Source: Cristatella mucedo
Taxonomy: Eukaryota > Bryozoa > Phylactolaemata > Cristatellidae
Length of the DNA: 64,000 nt
Direction: 5' to 3'
Assembly (NCBI GenBank): GCA_009760855.2
Contig: WPIO01000005.1
Span: forward strand, 2,341,001-2,405,000
The notes under the pieces are model-generated. The model did not search any database, had not been told where the DNA came from, and was given only the letters and a program-made list of their open reading frames with translations. How positions within the stretch are numbered: the stretch's first letter is position 1; each line of letters opens with the position of its first letter. The position numbers and the translations under genes are program-made. Below, piece by piece: positions 1 to 10,255 of the stretch.

Positions 1-691
1 CCAGCCGCCGGTATCGTGCGAGCGCGCACTGCCTCAGCTCCTCCATCGACAACGCGCTGGCGCGATCGGATGCCTCGGTCTGACGTAGACCGGACGTACG
101 AGCGTGCTCGGGAGGCGGTTGCCGCGGCCGTGAGCTCCGCGGCAGCTACAGGCGTTCTCGGTAGTCTTGTGAGGCTCAGCTGTCGTCATCGTCAAGCGCC
201 GACTCTTTTCTTCCGGAAGTATCACGTTCTGTGCATGAGGGCTCACTCAACAGCCTCCTTTACATAGCGGTAGACGAGCCCTGGCGTCTATCGGTCAGTG
301 GCGATAGAGAATTGCACGAATCGATCCCACGACAGGGGGCATGTAGTTGGGGGCACCTTACCCCATAGGCTAAGACCAATACGCTTGCACACCTGTAGAA
401 GTGCGGTATAACTGGCAGGTTCCAGTCTCAGCACGGAATCGGCTACCATCAACAGTAAACGACGGCGACGCCGACTTCCCAGCGTCAAGCTGCCCACACC
501 AACTTCCGGCGGGTAACTTGACATCGGACTTGGCGCCCAGATGAGCCTCGCAGGTGGAAGCTTTTTTCTCGCTCGGCCTCTAGTCTGGCCAACCCCCTCG
601 GGGGGGGGGGGCTGTCGAGAGTAGCTTCGTCTGCGGGGACCGCGTCTGCCACGCCAGCTGGCGGCGGGCTACGTCGCCAAGAAATGTTTGC
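1..691. other. GC-rich sequence without a recognised gene
   Basis: CpG-rich sequence with a run of 12 G at 600-611. Short open frames on both strands resemble no protein I know. It could be the edge of a gene's 5' region, but nothing supports a specific exon. Confidence 0.4.
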
Positions 692-729
692 CAGAAGGAA
701 GGAAGGAAGGAAGGAAGGAAGGAAGGAAA
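692..729 (+). repeat. (GGAA)n microsatellite
   Basis: About nine tandem copies of GGAA. Confidence 0.95.
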
Positions 730-1734
730 GGCTCACGTTTTATCACGTTCGTCGAGTGCTTACCCTACCTACCGCTGTGGGGCCAGCGCTTGCAGCAAGG
801 AGCGTCGGAGCGATAGCGCTCCGACGTTCCTTCTCGAGGCTTAAGACGTACGCTCTCGCGCTATAAATTCTCTCCTTCGGTCCGCACTCAAAAGCGAAAT
901 GCGATTAGCCGGCGGGCTGCTTCGGATGCGAGGTGAGCAGGGGCGCCAGGACTCGGGCTTTCGCTTGACGAGCCGAGCACAGGTGGCTATAGTGAACTCC
1001 AATATTTCTTTGGCGGGCCGACGAGTACGGAGCCAAATCCGCTCTGCCAACCGGATGCTGAAGCAGAGACTTTTCAATCGTCCGATCATCCCGCCCCGGT
1101 GTGGGCACCCGGACGATCGGCTCAACGGCCTATCTAGAGGCAGGTCATGCGGGAGGGTACCGAGGCGGCTTAGCATTTGTCGTCATTCGTCATCTGGCTC
1201 TTTGATGACGCCCTGTTTCCATTGGGGTCGAAGTGTCTCCGCTTGAATTTCGTCAGCCTCAATTTACATCTTTAAGATCAGCCTAACGAGCGGTCTGCTG
1301 CACAAGGAGCGTGAGCATGAGTGTACAGGCCTTCGCCCCGTAAACCCTTATCTTAAATATCGGTCGGGATACGAGCTCATAAAGCAATAGCGCGGATGCG
1401 GCAAGAACCTGCTGTCGTGACGCACCGCCAGAGGTCAACACTGATCACTGGACCACGTCATCGCTGGGCCGCGAGATCGCTGGATTGCTGGACCGCGAGA
1501 TTGCTCGAGATTGCCGGTCTGGTGGATGAACATTCCACGGTAAGGGCAATATCATTCTTACCTACAATACCAAAATAATTTGCGTCTGATGCAAAGTCTT
1601 GACTCGCGTGCTGCAAATTTCGACTGATACATAAGGTGTAAGCACCGTCCGTTCGGATTCTTTCGGACCCCACCTGCTTAATTGCCGTTCAATAAGCGTT
1701 GATTGTTCAAAGCGATTAGTTTGAAGGCACCATG
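730..1734. other. Unassigned sequence
   Basis: No gene or repeat recognised. GC content falls from left to right. Confidence 0.4.
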
Positions 1735-1846
1735 CGATTAAATAACCCTAATTACCATAAAGCTTCTTGACAGTAAATGCAAAGCGCCTAGAAAGAGACT
1801 GAGTTATCTGGGGGCGCTTTATCAAGTGTATCATTATTATTAAAAT
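1735..1846 (+). repeat. LINE-A 3' end fragment
   Basis: It carries the terminal hairpin (AAAGCGCC, AGAGA, loop, TATCT, GGGCGCTTT) followed by a (TTATTA) tail. Only the last hundred or so bases of the element are present, a typical 5' truncation. Confidence 0.8.
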
Positions 1847-2170
1847 ACTGCACAAATTAATATGAATCGGCAGCTAAACACAACAGTTATGCAACAACAA
1901 AATCATTTAAGATGTGATCGAAAAAGCCGCGGAGTTCTGCTTTCGAAGCCGAGCCATTGGTGCCGCATGGAAGCCAGTCTGCCAAATTATCGTTAAGAAA
2001 TTCTGATTTTCTGAGCAAATTGACGCTGTGTGCAAGCAGCAGGCCTCAGCTGTCTGCCTAGGCACTGCAAAGTAACCGTGCAAACGGCTTTACGTTCTCT
2101 TTTCTGGTTATATTAGTGACAGTTCTGCTCGGCTGTAGAATCTTCAATGTTTAGGCAAGTTTCTTAGGAG
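1847..2170. other. Unassigned sequence
   Basis: No gene or repeat recognised. Confidence 0.4.
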
Positions 2171-2232
2171 CCAGGCACAGCACCCACTTTGTCTTTGTGG
2201 ATTTGTGGAGTTACAGATGGATAAAATGTATT
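2171..2232 (+). repeat. LINE-B 3' terminus
   Basis: The segment reads CACCCAC, TTTGTCTTTGTGG, then GTGGAGTTACAGATGGA. It aligns by eye with the ends of the longer LINE-B copies at 33175-33797 and 54528-55069. Confidence 0.6.
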
Positions 2233-3927
2233 TGATTAGCAATAAGTTTTTTCTATAGCACCCCAAGAGAATCGAGTCTCAATTCACGCTCTCCACTACT
2301 TCCTGCACAAGAAGCAATAACCAAATAGTTCATGACAAGCATGATATCCTACATTGGCAGACATGCGGAAAACCCCAAGCATTAAGTGCAGACAAGCTTG
2401 CGAAAGCATATAAGAAAGTACTCAGGGCCTCTGGTCAGAAGGAACTCGAGTTATAAATATGTACTGAATCATCCAAAGGTAAGCACTCGAAGCACACAGG
2501 AAAGCAAATGTTTGGGATACCTAGGGGTACTGGGCAGTTGGAAACATAATTTCCTCTGATGCGTATACATATACAAGACGATTTAGCTTGTCATTTAGAA
2601 AGACTTGAGTGTAGGCCTCTTAGGATCCAATCTCCTAATCGCAGCCATGACGAGAGAGGCAAACAGGAGGGGGCTGGTTTCAAATCGTTTTCGGGCCAGC
2701 TAGAAAAGAACTTGCTCGGCGACTTGGTGCTTAACGGTCACCCATGTGCCTTCCTATGTTTGTCAGCCGTGCAACGTATAGGCTGGCCCCAGTGTTTGAT
2801 TAAAGTAATCCGTGTTAGCCGTGTCTGTCTCTGCAAATGGGTAGGCAGCATGTTAATACTCTTACCTCCTGCACTGCCAATGCATTCGAAATTCTTAGCA
2901 TACCTAATTTGGACTACAGGCCTCCCTAGTTCGTGTTTCCCAACCGGACTCAGAAGGTCTAGTGTTAGATTTAGGGGGCTCAAGTAAGCAATGCTTTTCT
3001 TTTTGAGTAACTGACATCAGATGAGATCATCTCCGAGAGCATGACACACGCAGGGTGATGGTAGAACGAGGAGATCAAGCAGTTTTCTATTAATGCATTG
3101 CACTGCTCTGCTCTACAACCGTCGGCCTTAGCTTGGGAAATGCCGAAAGTGCTGCCTTTCATCAATTGAGTGGAGAAACACGATATTCTAGAGCTAAGAG
3201 TCAGCAATAGCAGCACGTTAGCTTACGAAGATGTAGTCACCTAACTGGCAGCAGCATGTACACCTCCGTGAGGAAGTTCTGCCTGCCGGCCAGGAGCAGC
3301 CTGCTGCTAATCCAATATGGCATACCACTCTGGACAAACGCTACAGCTCTGCCTAGTCTGACGTGATTAGCCGATTGGTTTCCCGGACTACCGAGCTAAG
3401 GGGGCGGCACGATTACTACAGCTGACTGGTAATCCTATCCAAGCTTCTGAAGCCGACCAAGGTTTGCCACCAACCGGTTGCCCCTGCTGCTGGTGTTGAG
3501 CTTGTCAGTAAGTGGAGGTGGCCTCAGTGGCAGTAGCAGCAAAGCAACGAGAGGACCCTTCCTCCAAAATGCATTCGAGCAGCCATGTTACGGCTGTCAA
3601 GCAATCATTTTATCAATATATAACAGATTGACCCATAGGCCTCATATGTACAAGTGTGAACCCATCACGTTCTAGACATTGTCTCGACAGGGATACAGCT
3701 GCCGGGACTGCCGGGGCTTGCATTCGATGGCACCCTGAGCACACTGCCGAGGACAGCTGAAACGAAGTTGGCAGGCCCTGGTCTTGCCAGCGCTTCGTTG
3801 ACCTAGAAGCGAGCTTGGTATGCTACAGGGCTGCTATGGATCTAACGCCACTGAACACTTTTTAGCCTCGGGGTTTTCTACCACGGCCAGTTAGTTAGCC
3901 TCATTTGTGCCCCGGTTAAAGTCGATC
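2233..3927. other. Unassigned sequence
   Basis: No convincing gene. A short stretch at about 2262-2290 resembles the reverse complement of a LINE-A/SINE-1 tail (TATAGCACCCCAAGAGAA). Confidence 0.4.
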
Positions 3928-3982
3928 GTGTGTGTGTGTGTGTGCGCGTGTGTGTGTGTGCGCGTGCGTGTGTGCGCGCGTG

Positions 3983-4030
<48 letters not shown>

Positions 4031-4058
4031 TGCACGCGTGTGTGTGTGTGTGCGTGCG

Positions 4059-4118
<60 letters not shown>

Positions 4119-4139
4119 TGCACGCGTGTGTGTGTGTGC

Positions 4140-4195
<56 letters not shown>

Positions 4196-4206
4196 CTGTG
4201 TGTGTA
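3928..4206 (+). repeat. Long (TG)n tract with CG interruptions
   Basis: About 280 bases of nearly perfect purine-pyrimidine alternation, mainly TG with interspersed TGCGCGTGCACGCG blocks that repeat within the tract. Translations (Val-Cys or His-Thr runs) are artefacts. Confidence 0.98.
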
Positions 4207-4230
4207 CAATAGCAGCAGTACGGTTGTGAG

Positions 4231-4254
4231 CAGAATCCAGAATCCAGAATCCGG
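4231..4254 (+). repeat. Short tandem repeat AGAATCC x3
   Basis: The 7-bp unit AGAATCC occurs three times in a row. Confidence 0.8.
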
Positions 4255-5085
4255 TATCCCAGGAATTCACACCGCAGTCGGTGAGGATCGGCAAGCATCA
4301 CTTTAGCACACAAGCAAGCATGTCGACCAAGCAGCAGTGGCAGCGAGGCGCAGCGAGTCTTGCCTTTTTTGCAGTTGTCCAACGGCGTCGACGGGTACCG
4401 GGCAGCTTTGTTTCGTTCACGGTGATGCAGAGCGACGACACGCCGACAACTCGAGTTTCGCAGTGGATGTGAAGTGCCTGTGAATGCAAGCGAGCCGAGC
4501 TGACGTCCGAAGGGGGAGGCTCGGAGAGCAATAAAAACGCTGTCTCGGCAGTGCAGCCTTCGATCAATGCAGCTGGTTATATAATACATCAATCTGGCCT
4601 TCACAATCAGGCAGATCAAAGAAAGACAGCTTAGAGAGCTCGATTGGCTGGGACAATACCCGGCTGCACACAATGCTGAGCGGCAGAGGCCGACAATGGC
4701 ACGCTCTGTGGTGGCAAGCAGCAGCTTAAAGATGCCCAGTGGGCTGTTCAGCAGAGCAGCAGGAGGTAAATCCATTATCGCTAGCTGTCGGTCGTCAGCA
4801 GCTGGGCTGCTGCTGTGGTGGCTTCATTGTTGGCTGCTCGACAAAGGTCGCGAGGCAATGGTGCACGGCTACCTGAGAGGTCTTTCCTAGTGGCTCACAG
4901 AACAGTGCCTGCTCTCAAGCCCAACAAAAGGCCGACAATCAGGCCAGCAGGCTAACGTGTCAGCCTTTACGTGGCAGAGATAATAGAGCTGCCTATGGGC
5001 TTTACCACGCACTAGCCTAGTCTGCTTATGGTTTGGCTATCGATGATCGCAGCAGGCACCGACGCCAGACAACCACGGACTAGGT
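4255..5085. other. Unassigned sequence
   Basis: No gene recognised. Rich in CAG/CTG trinucleotides from about 4700. Confidence 0.4.
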
Positions 5086-5275
5086 CGGTGGTTCTCAACC
5101 TGTGGGTCGCGACCCCTTTGGGGGTCGAACGACCCTTTTCACGCGGTGGCCTAAGACCATCGGAAAACGCATTTCCACATTTTGCAAACAATAATTCTAT
5201 GGTTGGGGGGGGGGTCGCAACAACATGAGGAACTGTATTAAAGGGTCGCGGCATTAGGAAGATTAAGAGCCGCTG
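5086..5275 (+). mobile_element. SPIN-like hAT (Buster group) non-autonomous element, copy 1
   Basis: The left end reads GGTTCTCAACCTGTGGGTCG, then CGACCCCTTTGGGGGTCGAA, ACGACCC and ACCATCGGAAAA. The right end reads TTAAAGGGTCGCGGCATTAG, then AAGAGCCGCTG. From memory these are the ends of SPIN elements, which include the rodent repeat URR1. The flanking 8-mers are GACTAGGT and TACTAGAT (6 of 8 identical), a decayed target-site duplication of the nnnTAnnn form typical of Buster hATs. No transposase is encoded. At 190 bp it has a shorter interior than copy 2. Confidence 0.88.
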
Positions 5276-5284
5276 TACTAGATG

Positions 5285-5475
5285 CCTGATGGTGGCAGCA
5301 GCACCAGCCGCAGCAGCAGCAGCACCAGCCACAGCAGCAGCAGCAGCAGCCCAATAGTAGCAGCTGCAGTAGCAGTAGCAACTACAGCAGCAGCAGCAAC
5401 CGAAGCAGTAGCCAACCCAGCAGCAGCTGGTGCATGAGCAGCAGCAGAATCACCAACAGCAACAGCTGCCGCAGC
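5285..5475 (+). repeat. CAG/GCA-rich imperfect trinucleotide repeat
   Basis: Runs of CAG are interrupted by CAC, TAG and AAC triplets. Stop codons break up the reading frames, so this is not a polyglutamine coding exon. Confidence 0.85.
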
Positions 5476-5479
5476 AGCA

Positions 5480-5795
5480 TCGTGAGATGAAGTCTGATGG
5501 CTATCGCATGTGCATCAAAGGCTGCTTAGTCTTTGATTGCTCTGTAGAAAACTCTGCTGTTTAAAACCCACCGTAATAGCTCACCAGGTAAGGCTGTTGC
5601 TTTTCACGACCTCGGCTCCGAGGTCGTGGGTTCGAATCCTGCGGTGGGCGATCCTTTATCGCCACTGCAAGCGGCAGTGATAGCCGTAAAGGCTCTTCTG
5701 TCGCTATACAAAAAGAGGCTGTTAAATCAGCTAGCACTTAGTCCTTGGGGCTCTGTGGAGTCACGGTCCGTGATACACTACATTACCAGCAACAA
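5480..5795 (+). repeat. LINE-B 3' tail interrupted by a SINE
   Basis: GTGAGATGAAGTCTGATGGC up to AAAACTCTGCTGTTTAAAACC, and GGCTCTGTGGAGTCACGGTC to GATACACTACATTA, match consecutive parts of the LINE-B tail seen at 33660-33797 and 54940-55069. SINE-2 lies between the two parts at about 5567-5735. Confidence 0.7.
5567..5735 (+). repeat. SINE-2, tRNA-derived (class II fold)
   Basis: The first 82 bases can fold like a tRNA with a long variable arm: CCCACCG (5567-5573) pairs with CGGTGGG (5642-5648), the variable arm is GACCTCG/CGAGGTC, and the B box is GGTTCGAATCC. A tRNA-unrelated body follows, ending AAGAGGCTGTTAAATCAGC. A related copy lies at 43235-43421. The attached body and the second copy argue against a functional tRNA-Ser or tRNA-Leu gene. 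Confidence 0.75.
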
Positions 5796-8603
5796 CAGCA
5801 GCAGCACTCAGAAGTGGACGGGGCTGTGCAATGCAGAGCGGTAGGCCAACCCTAATAGAAGCACATCAGCTGTAAGCAGTGTTCCTGTTCATTCAAAGTT
5901 TGAAAATGCAATTGCTGTTCTTGCATTTGGTACTAGTTTTGACCTCGCCTGACTGAGAAGTTGCTACAAGGATAACGTTAACCTCTACCAAGATATCATA
6001 GCCAGGCCTATAAACTGCCGTCTACTGTGGTGTAGGGAAAAGGAGACTTCACGCAATAGCAAAGCAGCCGTGAGCTGTTATAAAGAGGTTTCTTCACCTA
6101 CTATGCTGCAATTTCCTGAAGCCACAGCCACTGTATAACAGTCATAGAAAGGTTACTTTCGCATTGTAAACTAAGGTTGCTGGTTAGAACAAGCAGAAAT
6201 GAGCCTGCCAACATTAAACAGCCTGCCTTTGTGGGGGAAGGGGGGAGTGAGATCAAAGTTACTGAGTATATGAATCAGCTGGAACTGCTTGGCAATTGAT
6301 TTTTATGCTATTTGTGAATGCAAAACCTACATGAATTGTACATTTGTTGTCTCATAAATTATACGATCAGATGCAAAAGAGCAAATTTTTATCGTTTTAT
6401 TGTCTTTGTACTAGATATGCCGATTGCCCTTATGATGCAATGGCATTGCTTACTAAAACAACATCTGCAATTGCAAACACTATCAGACGTCGTAATAACT
6501 GAACGACAAAAGGGCAAGGAGGGGATTGTATGGAGACGGGTATGCCTGATCAAAAGAGATATTTAGGAGAAGCACAGGTACCGTGATGTTCTCAAAAGCA
6601 GAATTACCCTTTGATATTACTTACATCAGCCGTTCGACCATGCTCCGGTGCCTTTAAGTGTAATAGTCTGTGCTCTTATTACTTGTCAGACACATTGAAA
6701 GATGAAAGGCTTCTCTACAACTTGATTGTTAATCTGTGGTACAAAAGCTAATAGCGATGACCAAGAGCAATGGAATTACTTGTGCCATCCTGGTGTGGTT
6801 TTAGGTACATGGAAAAAGTAGCGACTGCTATATGTGCTATATACAGATAGGTATGTATGTATGTATGTATGCATGTATTTATATTTGCACAAAATTCATG
6901 ACAGTGCTGCTGCACATCCCAATACACCTATACACACTAGCATATATTTACTCAATGCATACTCGCATATCCGCTAGGATATGCGATAGTTGCGGTGTGG
7001 AAAACCTCTTTGGCTCTCCAAGTTCTCCTTGCTTAAAATCATTTACCGACAGAGTCGGTGAGGGTTTTGCATCTACAGTCCAATTGAAGTCATAACTGTG
7101 GGTACCTTGTGAGGTGACTAGGGGGGGGAGTCACTTTTGAGCTAATAAATTCATCGAATTTGCACAACACTACAAAGCCAAGTGAGCTTTGAGACCACCA
7201 TAGAAAGGCACGGAGTTGCAAGGTTTTGCTCCCGGGAAACGGGTAATGTCTCAGACTGTAACAGTATGTGGACAGTATGTACAACATGTAGACAGGCCAT
7301 AAGCCTACTCCAAGAACAAAACGGCTTGCTTATAGAAAAAAATTAGGTAACTCTACGAAATCAAACGCGGGTTTAAATATACTGGCGCTGATCAGAGATC
7401 TACGTCTCTTAACTCTCACATTTGAAATCTTTCGTGGCTTCAAATTTCGCGACAACTTAGGGTCAACGAGTGCTACTACGTGAGAGCATGGAACCCAAAC
7501 GATAGCTATACGGTCGAGCTCAGGTGGGACCGCCAGCTTCAAGACATCTGATTGGCCCACAGAGAAGATGCTCAAATGCTCATTTCCATATCTTTGCAAA
7601 GCCCCCCCTAAGAGCCTCTAACTACTGAATCTCAGTCTGATGCAGTTTGTGTGGCTACTTCAGTCACGTGAGCGTTAGGAAGCAGTCCATCGTCAGCTGG
7701 TAAACGAAGCATGGCCATAACAGATAGCTAGCTTACCACTTGGCCGGATGTAAATGTTATCATGATTTCTAAATCAAAGACACTACTATCAGGATACAGA
7801 GGCCGCAAAGGCTCACAAACATTGGCGAGGGCTCACCTAACCGTTCGCTTTTCCTCCTTTACTGGTGTCCCAGAATAGCTAACATGATGCCTAGTCCTTA
7901 ACCATTGCTTTAATTTTGATTCCTTCACCAGCTATTAATATTTACGCCATTGTGGCTGTGAGTGAGCGACTCGTAAGTGCCAACGAGACAAGTCTGTCTA
8001 CAGCCGACATTCTGACCTTTTGAGCCATCGAAGTGTACATGGTCAGACAGAAGTGAGCTTAGGCCTATCGCAAATGCAGTCAACTGTATTTATCGTTGGG
8101 TGTCATTAATGTCTGGGTGGACGTACGGTCTAGGTACACCAAAGATTGGACGCTTCAAGACCAAAACTGATTCTTGAATTGGGATCAAGAGGGCCTACTA
8201 CATGTTAGCTAGCTTGCCTTGAATCGCTTTTGACGAGTAAAGCTCCAATGTGTATGGGGGGAGGCTGTTCAGCCTGATCTTTATCTGGCTCTGTCACCAG
8301 TATCATACTGCTTCACCTATAGTTACCTAGGAAATTTTACTGCATGACAGCTTAACAGCTATTCAATTTATGTCTGTTGGGTTACAACTTGGTTTGGACG
8401 TCGTCGTCAGTCCATCCGAGATACAGTTCAGCAGCAGGACCCAGTCTTTCGAGGAAGTTTACAATAAATCGCTAGACCGATGGGCAAGCATGCAAGTTAA
8501 TGAACTGAGCCAGGTCTAAATATACTATATAGTTACTCTGACTATACAGTAATCTTACAATATATTTATATGTAATTATAAAATATATATACATATAGAT
8601 GCA

Positions 8604-8671
8604 GATAAATAAATAAATATATACACAGGCAAATAAATAACTAAATAAATATGTAAATAAATAAATACATG
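8604..8671 (+). repeat. (AAAT)n low-complexity sequence
   Basis: Imperfect AAATAAAT repeats with interspersed TAT and ACAT. Confidence 0.85.
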
Positions 8672-8792
8672 TATTAATATATAGTTGCCCGGATGAGCGA
8701 TAATCGTCACGCTAGCTCAATTGAAAGGTTTGAAATCAAAGGTACTCCAGTGCGAAGGAGATTGTATAGGAAGCTCACGAAAAGCGCCGAAA

Positions 8793-8836
8793 GCAAAGCC
8801 GCCATGTCGGCAAAGCAAAGCCGCCATGTCGGCGAA
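8793..8836 (+). repeat. 22-bp direct tandem duplication
   Basis: GCAAAGCCGCCATGTCGGC occurs twice, starting at 8793 and 8815. Confidence 0.9.
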
Positions 8837-9142
8837 ATGCATCGTCGCTAGCTAGCTAGTAGGCGATAAAACACCTTTTTTGTCAGGTCAGGCGACGAGC
8901 TGCGGCTGCTATCAATTCTAACTGCTCACATTCTGGGCTTACTGTCGAGGCGATTGTGCAAACTATAAATCTATACTGGAGACAGCTAGCTTGGTATACT
9001 GCCAGGAAAGGCCAGGAACATCTGTACTTGCTCCTCTGTTTGGCAACTACTGCACGTGCCGTGAGAAGTCACGAAGTCTTCGATGAAAGCTAATAAAATG
9101 AAATCGTGGGAGCAAGGCACTTGATCGTAATAAGGAACTACA

Positions 9143-9790
9143 CCGAAAGTTGGTAAATAATAATATTAATTTTAATAGGCCTGTTCTTAAAGCGCCCTAA
9201 GAGAACCTAATCTGTATCAAGGTCCTTTACAACACACTGCAAGAGAATCAGTATCCGAAGTTTAGTGACATGCACGGTATCAAGCATGTAAAAGAACGTA
9301 GGCATCGTGGTCAGGCTGCTGCTGTTAGTAAGACTCTGGCTACTAACGTGCACTGAATCATGCACAGTTACGCTTACAGAGCACACAAAAAAAGAAAAAA
9401 GACAGGTTTACTATGGAGAACAAGCTGGTCGGAATAGATATGTCTTGAGCTGAGACTTGAAGTATGCGAGGTCATTGCAGGTAGTGACCGTATTGAGAAG
9501 CGTGTTCCATGCTTTTGGCACATACGAGCTGAAGGTTCGATCACCTCAAGATTTCAACTTACTGCAACATCGTTAAACATGAGGATAGGTTAGTGTGAGA
9601 GTACACATGAGGAGCAAGGAGGCTGGATAGGTAGGCTGTTGTTTGCAAGCGAAACGACGTGTTAGCCAGACTGAGGATCACGAAATCAATTGGATGCTTA
9701 ATAGGGAGCCAATGAAGCTCAAACAGATGTTGGGTGACGTGGCAGCTACATCGTTGACGACAGACAAGATGCTCATGTGTCTTGAATAGG
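9143..9790 (-). repeat. Decayed LINE-A-like fragment
   Basis: On the minus strand it ends in AGCGC-type hairpin arms and a (TTA)-like tail at 9143-9210. The body matches the 3' region and the last codons of the LINE-A copy at 18006-19178 only weakly, for example CATACGAGCTGAAGGTTCGA against CATACGAGCTAAATGCCCGG. Probably an older copy or a related subfamily. Confidence 0.6.
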
Positions 9791-10149
9791 TTTTAGACGA
9801 TTAAAAAAATATTAGGCTGATTTAGCATGCTCATTTATGTAGCTGCAGAAGAGCCCTCCTTGTTATAATCGCCGTTTGCAGTGGTCAATGCAGAATCGAC
9901 CGCTAATGGACTCAAACCCACGAGCGGGGCCGTACAGAGTGAGTATCTAACCCATGGGCAAAGCCCTAGGGGCGTTAAGGGCATAGGCTAGAAGCCTGAA
10001 TAAAGGGAGTTGTAGCAATGTGTACGGGATATCATGAATGCATAAACTAGTTCGGCTGTCATCCCCTTGTCGAAGCAGCCCTATTTTTGGCAATTTTCCT
10101 CAGCGAAAAGCAACCTTGATCGCATTTCTTGATTTCGCTATTTGCTGCA

Positions 10150-10255
10150 AACAATTCGATCGTGCTTTCTTTGCAGCGCATATTAAGTGCCTAGAAAGAG
10201 ATTAAGTTCTCTGAGGGTGCTATATCAAATGTGTTATTATTATTGTAATTAAATA
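10150..10255 (+). repeat. LINE-A 3' end fragment
   Basis: TTAAGTGCCTAGAAAGAGAT, a loop, TTCTCTGAGGGTGCTATATC and a (TTA)n tail. The outer arm pair has become GTGCC/GGTGC. Confidence 0.8.

Larger units (their letters stand above)
5796..9142. other. Unassigned sequence, no gene seen
   Basis: Contains a short (GTAT)n run at about 6851-6875, an AT-rich zone at 8510-8690 with (AAAT)n, and a 22-bp tandem duplication at 8793-8836. Open frames are short and unlike known proteins. Confidence 0.4.

Noticed and set aside
3878-4775. Long open frames of His-Thr or Val-Cys repeats on both strands
   Set aside because: They are translations of the (TG)n tract and run open in every frame.
5567-5648. Functional tRNA-Ser or tRNA-Leu gene
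   Set aside because: The fold is good, but a non-tRNA body follows and a second diverged copy with the same body exists at 43235-43421; a SINE head explains it better.
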